38,820 bases of DNA. Source: Clostridiales bacterium. Lineage in GTDB: Bacteria > Bacillota > Clostridia > Oscillospirales > Oscillospiraceae. The translations under genes were made by a program, and so were the position numbers. The stretch spans positions 1-38,820 of the forward strand of contig JAJQCJ010000071.1 in NCBI GenBank assembly GCA_021202775.1, written 5' to 3'. Of the stretch, positions 1 through 8,000 are shown piece by piece. Under the pieces are notes generated by a model. It saw only the letters and a program-made list of their open reading frames with translations, searched no databases and was not told the origin of the DNA. The number at the start of each line of letters is the position of its first letter. The first letter of the stretch is position 1.

Positions 1-40
1 CTTAGGAGGCGGTCGCTCTATCCAACTGAGCTACGCAGAC
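1..40 (-). tRNA. tRNA-Arg (anticodon CCT), 5' part only
   Basis: Read on the minus strand from position 40, the sequence gives an acceptor 5' strand, the D arm with the usual GCTCAGTTGGATAGAGC core, and an anticodon stem ACCGC followed by the seven-base loop CTCCTAA, so the anticodon is CCT (arginine, AGG codons). The gene runs off the left edge, so the rest of the anticodon arm, the T arm and the acceptor 3' strand are not visible. It has its own promoter upstream at 167-195. Confidence 0.9.
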
Positions 41-166
41 GTATGAAGTTTATTCGCAGAAATCCCCGCGGCAAAGCGTCCGTTTTAGGCTGTCTGATTG
101 CTCGCACAGTCTATGCGCCAAATTCATAACGCTGGGCTTACACGCTATCGCTGCATGAACATATGT

Positions 167-195
167 ATTTTAACGGAAAGAGCGGGGTTTGTCAA
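167..195 (-). promoter_or_regulatory. Promoter of the left tRNA-Arg
   Basis: On the minus strand there is TTGACA (195-190), a 17-bp spacer and TAAAAT (172-167), close to a vegetative sigma-A consensus. Transcription would begin near 160, giving a precursor leader of about 120 nt before the tRNA at 40. Positions 41-160 hold no other feature that I can recognise. Confidence 0.7.
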
Positions 196-229
196 TACCC
201 AGGAAGTCCAATCCGCGGAAATCAGGTTT

Positions 230-392
230 TAGGGAACCTCTGAATAAATGAACAAGAGCGAATTACGAGGAAATTTTCGCCAGAAAAAGGCGCAAAGGCG
301 CAGGAATCCTGACGGATTTCAAGGCTTTGCAACGCATTTATGGCGGAAATTTACCGCAAGGCGCCGAAGTTCATTTGTTCAGAGGTTCCTTA
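230..392. mobile_element. MITE-like palindromic repeat
   Basis: About 163 bp bounded by near-perfect terminal inverted repeats of some 24 bp: the left end reads TAGGGAACCTCTGAATAAAT and continues GAAC (230-253), and the right end is its reverse complement with about two mismatches (369-392). The interior is also imperfectly self-complementary (GAGGAAATTTTCGCC against GGCGGAAATTTACCGC), so the element can fold into one long hairpin. It has no convincing coding capacity. A second terminus with the same start, AGGGAACCTCTGAACAA, is found at 38768 at the other end of the window. This fits a non-autonomous miniature transposable element. The mobilising transposase family is not identifiable here. 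Confidence 0.7.
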
Positions 393-559
393 GGTCAAAC
401 ATGCCAAAGACTCCCCTCAGTCTGACCTTGAAGCGCCCTCTGTCAAGTAGACGGTGAAAAAAGGATCTCCATGAAGATGGCTCCGGGCAGCGGCGGGGCT
501 TTTCCGTAAAGGGGCAGGGTTCACGGTATCTCTCCGCTCCCGGGTTTCCTGCAAAAGTC

Positions 560-588
560 TTTACAAGTCCATGCAAAAATGCTATGAT
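560..588 (+). promoter_or_regulatory. Promoter for the RadC-like gene
   Basis: TTTACA (560-565), 17-bp spacer, TATGAT (583-588). Transcription would start near 595, about 90 nt before the chosen start codon at 684. Positions 393-559 show no gene. Confidence 0.6.
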
Positions 589-683
589 TGCCATAGCGCA
601 GGGTCAATGGCTGTTTGCCCTTTCACAGGGCACTCTGCGCAGTATTCTGCACACACCATCCGCCGCCGAAGGGAGTGCTCTTT

Positions 684-1379
684 ATGCCGCCAGGAAAAAA
701 GATTCCCCGCAATCTCCACGAGAATCACCGCAGCCGTATGTGGGAGCGGTTCCGGCAGACCGGCGCAGTCGGGTTCAGCAGCCATCAGCTGCTGGAAATG
801 CTGCTGTTTTTCAGCATTCCCCGCCGTGACACCAATCCCCTGGCCCACCAGCTCATGTATCGGTTCGGCTCGCTGTCGGAGGCGCTCCACGCCCGCAGCG
901 AGACCCTGCAGGAGGTGCCGGGCGTGGGCCCCAGCACTGCCAGCCTGATTGCCCTCCTGCCGGAGCTGGAGGGCTATTATTGGCAGAAGCCCCACTATAC
1001 TCAGCCACGGCTGAAGGAGCATAAGCAGGTTTTGGCTTACCTTTCCAAACTCATGGAAACGGCCACGGCGAATGAGCGCTATCTGGTGCTGCTGGATGGC
1101 CACTACTATGTGCAGAACTGTCTGCTGCTTTCGGAAACCGGCTTTTCCTGGGATGACCGCTTTTTTCCAAACATTGTCAACGCCATCCGGCTGGGCGAAA
1201 CGACCTTTGCAATCCTTTCCGGATACAACAGGGACGGTTCCCCTGTTCCCAATATGAACGACCAGATGTCTATCAAACGAATTACCCGCCTGTTAACCGC
1301 CATGGATGTTCGCCTGCTGGACTATGTTGGCTTCAATCAGACCCAGCACTTCTCCATGCACCGCGCCAAGATGCTGTGA
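684..1379 (+). CDS. RadC-like JAB-domain protein with a degenerate metal site
   Basis: A 231-residue protein of the RadC (UPF0758) family. The N-terminal part carries the helix-hairpin-helix-like region typical of RadC (LLEMLLFFSIPRRDTNPLA, then GSLSEAL and EVPGVGPSTA). The C-terminal half corresponds to the JAB/MPN fold and ends with a LLDYVGF-like strand. In active-looking RadC the metal site is HNHPSG followed by a downstream Asp; here the matching segment reads GYNRDGSPVPNMND, so both histidines are absent and the protein is probably not a metalloenzyme. Start ATG 684 is chosen because AAGGGAG lies 8 nt upstream; longer in-frame starts lack a ribosome binding site. It is monocistronic and faces hxlR convergently. 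RadC's role in DNA repair is disputed, so no precise function is claimed. Confidence 0.8.
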   Translation: MPPGKKIPRNLHENHRSRMWERFRQTGAVGFSSHQLLEMLLFFSIPRRDTNPLAHQLMYRFGSLSEALHARSETLQEVPGVGPSTASLIALLPELEGYYWQKPHYTQPRLKEHKQVLAYLSKLMETATANERYLVLLDGHYYVQNCLLLSETGFSWDDRFFPNIVNAIRLGETTFAILSGYNRDGSPVPNMNDQMSIKRITRLLTAMDVRLLDYVGFNQTQHFSMHRAKML

Positions 1380-1405
1380 AGCAGGGCTGTTTCCCTTTTG
1401 TTCTG

Positions 1406-1738
1406 TTATTTCTGGTCCAAACTGCTTCCCCATACAGCGAGTTCTGTCAGTATGGGGATCAGAGAGCGAACCGAATCAGTAACCTCATACTCCACCCGAA
1501 TTGGAACCTCCATATACTCTGTCCTTTTCACAAGCCCGTCCTCCTCCAGCTCTTTCAGTGATTTGGCAAGCATGGTGTTGGAGATTCCATTCATTTTTCG
1601 CTTGAGGTCATTATAGCGGGTCGCCCCATCATGGGACAGGGAGCATAGAATAGACATCTTCCACCTTCCGCCGATGGCATGCATGGCCCGTTGCAAAGGA
1701 CAAGCCGCCGTACACGGGCAAATATGTTCGTTCGCCAT
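1406..1738 (-). CDS. HxlR-family winged-helix transcriptional regulator
   Basis: A 110-residue protein with the usual HxlR layout: an N-terminal cysteine-containing segment (CPCTAACPLQRAMHAIGGRWK), the winged helix (ILCSLSHDGATRYNDLKRKM, then GISNTMLAKSLKELEEDGLVKR) and a beta wing (VEYEVTDSVRSLIPIL). Such proteins bind DNA as dimers and often sense electrophiles or oxidants through cysteines; three cysteines cluster in the first 15 residues here. The ribosome binding site GTAGGAGG precedes the ATG. The gene is divergent from the radical SAM gene, and three TACCTG boxes lie between them, so it is the obvious candidate regulator of that gene and of itself. The ligand is unknown. Confidence 0.9.
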   Translation of the reverse strand: MANEHICPCTAACPLQRAMHAIGGRWKMSILCSLSHDGATRYNDLKRKMNGISNTMLAKSLKELEEDGLVKRTEYMEVPIRVEYEVTDSVRSLIPILTELAVWGSSLDQK

Positions 1739-1748
1739 TTCGCGTCCT

Positions 1749-1841
1749 CCTACCTGATGCGTTTTTTCTTACCTGCTCCACAAAAACGGCGTAGTTGACT
1801 TGCGTGGATTCCGTGGCTATAATTACATGATAGCAGGTAAC
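1749..1841. promoter_or_regulatory. Putative HxlR operator region (repeated TACCTG boxes)
   Basis: The hxlR / radical SAM intergenic region holds TACCTG at 1751-1756 and 1771-1776 and its reverse complement CAGGTA at 1834-1839. The longest pair is a perfect 9-bp inverted repeat, TTACCTGCT (1770-1778) and AGCAGGTAA (1832-1840). The boxes flank the promoter at 1795-1823 and the last lies at its start site, as expected for a repressor dimer site. Assignment to HxlR is inferred from position. Confidence 0.45.
1795..1823 (+). promoter_or_regulatory. Promoter of the radical SAM gene
   Basis: TTGACT (1795-1800), 17-bp spacer, perfect TATAAT (1818-1823). Transcription from here would start near 1830. 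That rules out the in-frame ATGs at 1800 and 1827 and leaves a leader of about 160 nt before the start at 1992. Confidence 0.75.
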
Positions 1842-1991
1842 AAATTAAGAGTAAAGCATTTTTTGAGAGCATTCAGAAAATGCTGCTGTTATGGGGCGGC
1901 TGCATACCCCCATAAAGGAGTTCCGGACCGGGATGATGCAGCGATTGAAAAGCCGTTCACGGCAGCAATGATGAAAGGGGCGCAATACAGG

Positions 1992-3089
1992 ATGGCTGAG
2001 CAGGAATTTGATTTGGCAACCTATCTGACGGACGGCGTGGAGAACATCGTCAAAGGCGCCGTCAGAGCAACCTTGAAAGACCCGAAAGAGAGCGCTTTTA
2101 TGGCGCGGTACGCGCTGGCCAGCCGGGAAGCCTCCAGGAGACGTGCTGCGCTGGAGGCACAGGGAGAGCATATCCCGCCGTTTTTGATTGCCAGCATTAC
2201 CAGCAGCTGCAATCTGCACTGCGCGGGCTGCTATGCAAGGGAGAATCACATCTGTTCGGATGAAAAAGCCTTTGCACAGCTTTCCGCAGAGGAGTGGGCG
2301 GCCATTTTTCGGGAGGCAAAAGACCTTGGGGTCGGCTTTATCCTTCTGGCGGGCGGAGAGCCCATGATGCGCCGGGATGTTTTGCAGAAGGCGGCGGAAA
2401 TCCCGGAGATTTTGTTCCCGGTTTTTACCAACGGAACCCTGATGACCGACCGCTATCTCCGGCTTTTCGATCAGGCCAGGAATCTGGTCCCGATTTTCAG
2501 CATTGAAGGCGACGCCCAGAAAACCGATGAACGCCGGGGGCCCGGAATCTATCAGAGCCTGATCCGGGCGATGGACAGGATGAAAGAAACCCATCTGATG
2601 TTCGGCGCATCGGTCACGGTGACGACATCCAACCTGAGGGAGGTCGTTTCGGATGAATTCATCTCCGTTTTACAGGAGCGCGGCTGTAAGGTCGTGATTT
2701 ATGTGGAGTTTGTACCCGTCACATCGGACAGCAGCGAGCTGGCTCCCCAGGATGCGGAGCGGGAATTTTTGAACGACAAACTCGCTTCGCTGCGGGAACA
2801 GTATCCTGAACTGCTGTTTATTTCCTTCCCCGGGGATGAGAAAAGCTCCGGCGGCTGTCTGGCTGCGGGGCGGGGGTTCTTCCATATCAATCCTCATGGC
2901 GGTGCGGAGCCCTGCCCCTTCTCGCCCTATTCCGACATCAATGTGCGGGATACCTCCGTCAGGGAAGCGCTTCATTCCAGGCTGTTCACCGCATTGCAGG
3001 AGGGGGATGTGCTGATGGAGGACCATGCGGGCGGCTGCGTTCTGTTTGAACGGAAGGATCGCGTGGAGGCGCTCATGTCTGCTGAATGA
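1992..3089 (+). CDS. Radical SAM protein with SPASM-like C-terminus
   Basis: A 365-residue radical S-adenosylmethionine enzyme. The 4Fe-4S motif CNLHCAGC (Cys73, 77, 80; CX3CX2C) follows a strand IASITSS. A GGEP-type SAM-binding motif (LLAGGEPMMRRD) comes next, then a TIM-barrel-like body and C-terminal cysteines (GGCLAAG, AEPCPFSPYS, GGCVLFE) that suggest a Twitch/SPASM-type auxiliary cluster. Families of this layout often modify peptides or proteins, but no precursor peptide is visible next to it, so the substrate is unknown. ATG 1992 is preferred because AAAGGGG sits 11 nt upstream and the promoter lies at 1795-1823; the frame stays open to 1800. A perfect 13-bp terminator follows. The gene is divergent from hxlR and probably controlled by it. 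Confidence 0.85.
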   Translation: MAEQEFDLATYLTDGVENIVKGAVRATLKDPKESAFMARYALASREASRRRAALEAQGEHIPPFLIASITSSCNLHCAGCYARENHICSDEKAFAQLSAEEWAAIFREAKDLGVGFILLAGGEPMMRRDVLQKAAEIPEILFPVFTNGTLMTDRYLRLFDQARNLVPIFSIEGDAQKTDERRGPGIYQSLIRAMDRMKETHLMFGASVTVTTSNLREVVSDEFISVLQERGCKVVIYVEFVPVTSDSSELAPQDAEREFLNDKLASLREQYPELLFISFPGDEKSSGGCLAAGRGFFHINPHGGAEPCPFSPYSDINVRDTSVREALHSRLFTALQEGDVLMEDHAGGCVLFERKDRVEALMSAE

Positions 3090-3186
3090 CAGCGGCGCCT
3101 GCTTCCCGTACCATCGTGATAGAACCTTATGAAAAACAAATAAATAGAATCTTGACGCTGTTCGAGTTTTCGGCAAGCAGAATCAC

Positions 3187-3221
3187 AGGACCCGGCGGAA
3201 AAATCCGCCGGGTCCTGTTTC
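3187..3221 (+). terminator. Rho-independent terminator after the radical SAM gene
   Basis: Perfect 13-bp stem AGGACCCGGCGGA (3187-3199) / TCCGCCGGGTCCT (3204-3216) with loop AAAA, followed by GTTTCAT. It lies about 100 nt after the stop codon. Confidence 0.85.
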
Positions 3222-3272
3222 ATAAATAATCACCGAAAAACCGACTTATCACTGGATTCCCGCAAAGTCTTA

Positions 3273-3281
3273 TGTTATAAT
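3273..3281 (+). promoter_or_regulatory. Extended -10 promoter of hprK
   Basis: TGTTATAAT forms an extended -10 element (TG at 3273-3274, TATAAT at 3276-3281). The -35 position 17 bp upstream is only a weak match (TGGATT). The leader to the hprK start is about 75 nt. Confidence 0.55.
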
Positions 3282-3362
3282 AGTAGAGAAAACAGAAGCC
3301 GGAGTACGCCACGGAAGGCACCCTGAACACCGAAGGGCCGGCTGATGCATGGAGGGTGGATT

Positions 3363-4325
3363 ATGAGCAAGCAGTACACATACCCACTTACCCGCCTGGC
3401 GGACGAGTTCCAGCTGGAGGTGCTGCGCCGGGGGTCTGGCTATGAAAAGCAGAAGGTGCGCTCCGTCAGCGTCAACCGCCCCGGCCTCTCCCTGGTGGGA
3501 TTCTATGACTACTTTGACGACAACCGCATCCAGCTGATGGGGAATATGGAGTACACCTATCTGGCCCTGATGTCCCACAAGGAGCGGCTGAAATGCTTTG
3601 AGGATCTGCTGTCCCATCCGATTCCCGCCCTGATCATCGCCAGAAGCATGGAGCCGTTTCCGGAGTGCCTGGAGGCGGCGGAGCGGTATGACCGGAACGT
3701 GCTGCGCACCAGTCAGGAGACCGGCGAGTTCATGTCCAACCTGACCTCCGCTCTGCGCACCTATCTGTCCCCCCGCATCACCCGCCACGGCGTGCTGGTG
3801 GAGGTTTACGGCGAAGGGGTGCTGCTGATGGGCGAGTCCGGCGTGGGCAAGAGCGAGGCGGCCATTGAGCTGATCAAGCGGGGGCACCGGCTGATTGCGG
3901 ACGACGCGGTGGAGATTCGCCGGGTGCGCTCCAACCAGCTGGTGGGCTCTGCACCGGAGCTGATCCGCTACTATATGGAGATGCGGGGCATCGGCGTCAT
4001 CGATGTGCGCCAGCTCTTCGGTATGTCCGCCGTCAAGGACTCTCAGGAGATCGACCTGATCATCAACCTGGAGAACTGGCGGGAGGGCATCCTCTATGAC
4101 CGGCTGGGGCTGGAGGATTTCCGCACCAGCATCCTGGATGTGGAGGTTCCCACCCTGACCATCCCCATCAAACCGGGGCGGAACCTGTCGGTCATCATTG
4201 AGGTGGCGACGCTGAATAACCGCCACAAGAAGATGGGCTACAATGCCGCCCAGGAGTTTACCGATCGCATTAACGAGCATTTTGACCGCCAGATGGCCAT
4301 GGACGAGGATGACGAGCCGGGATGA
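3363..4325 (+). CDS. hprK: HPr kinase/phosphorylase
   Basis: A 320-residue cytoplasmic enzyme that phosphorylates Ser46 of HPr (and Crh) with ATP or pyrophosphate and removes the phosphate again; it is the sensor of carbon catabolite control in Firmicutes. The C-terminal kinase domain carries the P-loop GESGVGKS (157-164), the following LIADDAVEIRR segment, and the family signature MEMRGIGVIDVRQLFG. A histidine lies just before the P-loop domain (RHG near 141). The N-terminal domain (1-130) is the usual DRTGG-like part. The length matches the Bacillus enzyme (about 310). ATG 3363 has GGAGGG 6 nt upstream. The next gene starts 24 nt later, so hprK may be cotranscribed with the ABC genes. The usual lgt or ptsK-type neighbours are absent. 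Confidence 0.97.
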   Translation: MSKQYTYPLTRLADEFQLEVLRRGSGYEKQKVRSVSVNRPGLSLVGFYDYFDDNRIQLMGNMEYTYLALMSHKERLKCFEDLLSHPIPALIIARSMEPFPECLEAAERYDRNVLRTSQETGEFMSNLTSALRTYLSPRITRHGVLVEVYGEGVLLMGESGVGKSEAAIELIKRGHRLIADDAVEIRRVRSNQLVGSAPELIRYYMEMRGIGVIDVRQLFGMSAVKDSQEIDLIINLENWREGILYDRLGLEDFRTSILDVEVPTLTIPIKPGRNLSVIIEVATLNNRHKKMGYNAAQEFTDRINEHFDRQMAMDEDDEPG

Positions 4326-4349
4326 GTTCTGCCCGGAAAAGGAGCCGGA

Positions 4350-5057
4350 ATGAAGGAACGCTTTATCGTATTTGAACAGGTGACAAAGGAATACCGCTCC
4401 GGCGAGGTCACGGTGACGGCACTGAGGGATGTCAGCTTCACCATCGCCCAGGGGGAGATCTGCGTCATCGTGGGGGAATCCGGCGCGGGAAAAACCACCC
4501 TTTTAAACATTCTGGGGGGCATGGACAGCCTGACCCGGGGCAGAGTGCTGGTGGACGGGGCGGAGGTGTCCGCCTACCGGAAACGCCAGCTGACAGACTA
4601 CCGCCGCCGGGACGTGGGCTTTGTGTTCCAGTTCTACAATCTGATTCCCAACCTGACCGCCCTCGAGAACGTGGAGATCGCCGCTCAGCTCTGCCGGGAC
4701 GCCCTGGACCCGGAGGAGGTGCTCCGGGGCGTGGGCCTGGGGGAACGGCTGGGGAACTTCCCCGCCCAGCTCTCCGGCGGCGAACAGCAGCGGGTGGCCA
4801 TTGCCAGGGCGCTGGCGAAGAACCCCAAGCTGCTGCTGTGCGACGAACCTACCGGCGCACTGGACTACCAGACCGGCAAGGCCATCCTGAAGCTGCTCCA
4901 GGACACCAGCCGGAAAAGCGGCATGACTGTGGTGATTATCACCCACAACAAGGCCCTCTGCGCCATGGCGGACCGGGTCATCCGGGTAAAGAGCGGCACC
5001 ATTTCCTCTGTGGAGCAAAACGCCCACGCCACCCCCATAGAACAGATTGAATGGTGA
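4350..5057 (+). CDS. ABC transporter ATP-binding protein (MacB/LolD type)
   Basis: A 235-residue ATPase with Walker A GESGAGKT (42-49), Q-loop region [10 protein letters not shown], signature LSGGEQQR (141-148), Walker B LLLCDEP (161-167) and the switch histidine in IITHN. This pattern is the MacB/LolD/FtsE class that powers FtsX-like permeases, which transmit mechanical force rather than move substrate through a channel. AAGGAG precedes ATG 4350. The stop codon lies 11 nt before the start of the coiled-coil permease, so the two are translated together and form one transporter. The substrate is unknown. Confidence 0.95.
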   Translation: MKERFIVFEQVTKEYRSGEVTVTALRDVSFTIAQGEICVIVGESGAGKTTLLNILGGMDSLTRGRVLVDGAEVSAYRKRQLTDYRRRDVGFVFQFYNLIPNLTALENVEIAAQLCRDALDPEEVLRGVGLGERLGNFPAQLSGGEQQRVAIARALAKNPKLLLCDEPTGALDYQTGKAILKLLQDTSRKSGMTVVIITHNKALCAMADRVIRVKSGTISSVEQNAHATPIEQIEW

Positions 5058-5067
5058 GGAAAAAGCG

Positions 5068-8000
5068 TTGACCAGAAAGACCCTGCTTCGAACCATCAAG
5101 GCCACCTTTGGCCGTTATATTGCCATCCTCGCCATCATCGCTCTGGGGGTGGGCTTCTTCACGGGGCTGAAAAGCGCCGAGCCTGCCATGCGGAACACGG
5201 CGGAGGACTATCTGGAGGAGCTGAAATTTTACGATTTTCAGCTTCTTTCCACACTGGGCCTGACAGCGGAGGACGTGGACGCCTTTGCCGCCCTGGATGG
5301 TGTCACGGCGGCGGAGGGCGGCTACAGCATGGACGCCCTGGCCCAGGTGGAGGGACGGGAGGACACCCTTGTGTTGGAATTTCTGTCCCTGACGGAGGAA
5401 ACCGACCTGACGGAGCTGACGGCAGGGCGGATGCCGGAAACCGCAGCCGAGTGCGTGGCGGATGCGGCGGCCTTCACGGAGGAGGACATCGGAAAGACCA
5501 TCACCGTCTCTGATACCAACGACGAGGACACGCTGGACACCTTCGCCGTAACGGAGTTCACCATCGTAGGGCTGGTGCAGTCCCCCCGCTACATCAGCTC
5601 TGACCGGGGCAGTACCTCTCTGGGCAGCGGCACCCTGACCGGGTTTGTCTGTCTGCCGGAGGGGGCCTTCTCCTCGGAGGTGTACCACGAGATTCTGCTG
5701 TGCTGTGCTCTGTCCGGCAGCCTTTACTCCGAGGAATACGAGGCCGCCCGGGACGCACTGGAGGAAACCATCGAAGCCCTGCTGGAGGAGCGGGGTTTGC
5801 TGCGCTATACAGAGCTTCGGACAGAGGCCGAGGCCGAGCTGGCCGACGCCCGGCAGGAATTAGACGACGGCTGGGCGGAATACGAAGACGGCAAGACAGA
5901 GTTGGCCGACGCCGCCCAGGAGCTGGCGGATGCCCGGCAGGAACTGGACGATGGCTGGGTAGCGTACGAGGACGGCAAAGCGGAGGCCGAGCAGGAGCTG
6001 GCCGACGCCGCCCAGGAGCTGGCGGACGCCCGGCAGGAGCTGGACGACAGCTGGGCAGAGTACGAAACCGGCAAGGCGGAGGCCGAAGCGGAGCTTGCCG
6101 ACGCCGCAGCGCAGTTAGCGGTTGCCCGGCAGGAGCTGGACGACGGCTGGACGGAGTACGAAGCGGGCAAAGCGGAAGCGGAGGCGGAGCTCTCCGATGC
6201 GGAGGCCCAGCTCACCGCCGCACAGCAGGAAATCGCGGACGGACTGGCGGAGGTGGAGGCCGGTGAGGCCCAAATCGCCGCAGCGCAGGCTGCGCTGGAG
6301 GAGAGCGGGGCGGAGCTGGCCGCTGCCCGTCAGACGCTGGAGGACAGCGAGGCCCAGCTCACCGCCGCCCGTGAGCAGCTGGAGGAAGGGAAAGCCCAAC
6401 TGGAGGCGCAGGCGGAGCTGCTGGCGGAGCAGGAGGCACAGTTCGCCCAGGAGAAGGCCGACACCCTGGAGCCGCTGGAGCAGGCGGTGGAGGCGCTGAC
6501 GGCGCAGGAGCAGGCGTTACAGGCCCAACTGGATGCGCTGGCGGACACGGAGGACACCACGGAGCTGGAGGAGCAGCTTGCCCAGGTGCAGGCCCAGCTG
6601 ACCCAGGTGCAGGAGATGCTGACCCAGGCGGAGGCGTCCTTTGCCGAGGCGGAAGAATCGCTGGCAGCGGCAGAGGCTCAGCTGACGGCGGCCCGGGAGG
6701 AACTGGACGCCCAGGAACAGGTGCTGGAGGACAGCGAGGCCCAACTGGCGGCGGGCTGGGCGGCGCTGGAGGCTGGGGAGGCTCAGCTCGTTGAAGCCCA
6801 GGCCACCCTGACCGAGGAAGCCCAGACCCTGGCGGCGGCCCGTGCCCAGCTGGAAAGCGGCGCGGAGACGCTGGCAGAGCAGCAGGCCGCCTACGAGACG
6901 GCGAAGGCCGAGACGGAGCAGCAGCTTGCGGACGCCCTGGCCCAGCTGGAGGACGGTGAAGCGGAGTATGCCGACGGCCTGGCCGAGTATGAAGCAGGCA
7001 AGGCAGAGGCAGAGGCGGAGCTGGCGGACGCCCTGGCCCAGTTAGAGGAAGGCGAATCAGACTACGCCGACGGTCTGGCCGAGTATGAGGAGGGCAAGGC
7101 AGAGGCGGAGCAGGAGCTTGCCGACGCCCTGGCCGAACTGGAGGACGGCGAGGCGGAGTACGCCGACGGTCTGGCCGAGTACGAGGAAAACCGGGTGGAG
7201 GCGGAGCAGGAGCTTGCCGATGCCCTGGTGGAGTTGGAGGACGGCGAAGCGGACTATGCCGACGGCGTGGCCGAGCTGGAATCGCTGAAGGAGCCCACGC
7301 TGTACACCCTGGACAGGGACAGCAACTCCGGCTATGTCTCCTATGAAAACGACATCGTCATCGTCAGCAGCATTGCCAACGCCTTTCCCGTGTTCTTTGC
7401 CCTGATTGCCGCACTGGTCTGCATCACCACCATGACCCGCATGGTCAACGAGGAGCGCACCCAGATCGGCACCCTGAAGGCCCTGGGCTACGGAGAGGGC
7501 ACCGTCTCTCAAAAGTACATCCTGTACGCAGGCAGCGCCGCCGCCCTGGGCAGCGTGGCCGGGTATTTTTTGGGGAGCTTCCTGCTCCCCCAGGTGATTT
7601 GGATGGCCTATGCCATCAGCTATGGCTTCGCCGATTTGGAGTATTACTTTAGCCCCGCCATGTTTGTGGGCGGGCTGCTGATCGCCCTGGTGGGCTCGGT
7701 GGGGGTCACCATGTGGGCCTGCCGCCGGGAGTTTTTGGACAATCCGGCGGAGCTGATTCGCCCCAAAGCCCCCAGCGGGGGGAAGCGCATCCTGCTGGAG
7801 CGGTTCACGCCGCTGTGGAAGCGGCTGTCCTTCCTGAATAAAGTCACCATCCGCAACACCTTCCGCTACAAACGGCGGATGGTCATGATGCTGGTGGGCA
7901 TTGGCGGCTGCACGGCGCTGCTGGTCACGGGCTACGGCATCCGGGATTCTGTCGCCAATCTGCTGAACTATCAGTACGATGAGATCATGCTCTACGACGG

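Noticed and set aside
1800-1992. Radical SAM start at 1800 or 1827
   Set aside because: These positions overlap the -35 or lie just before the start of transcription of a consensus promoter, and neither has a ribosome binding site.
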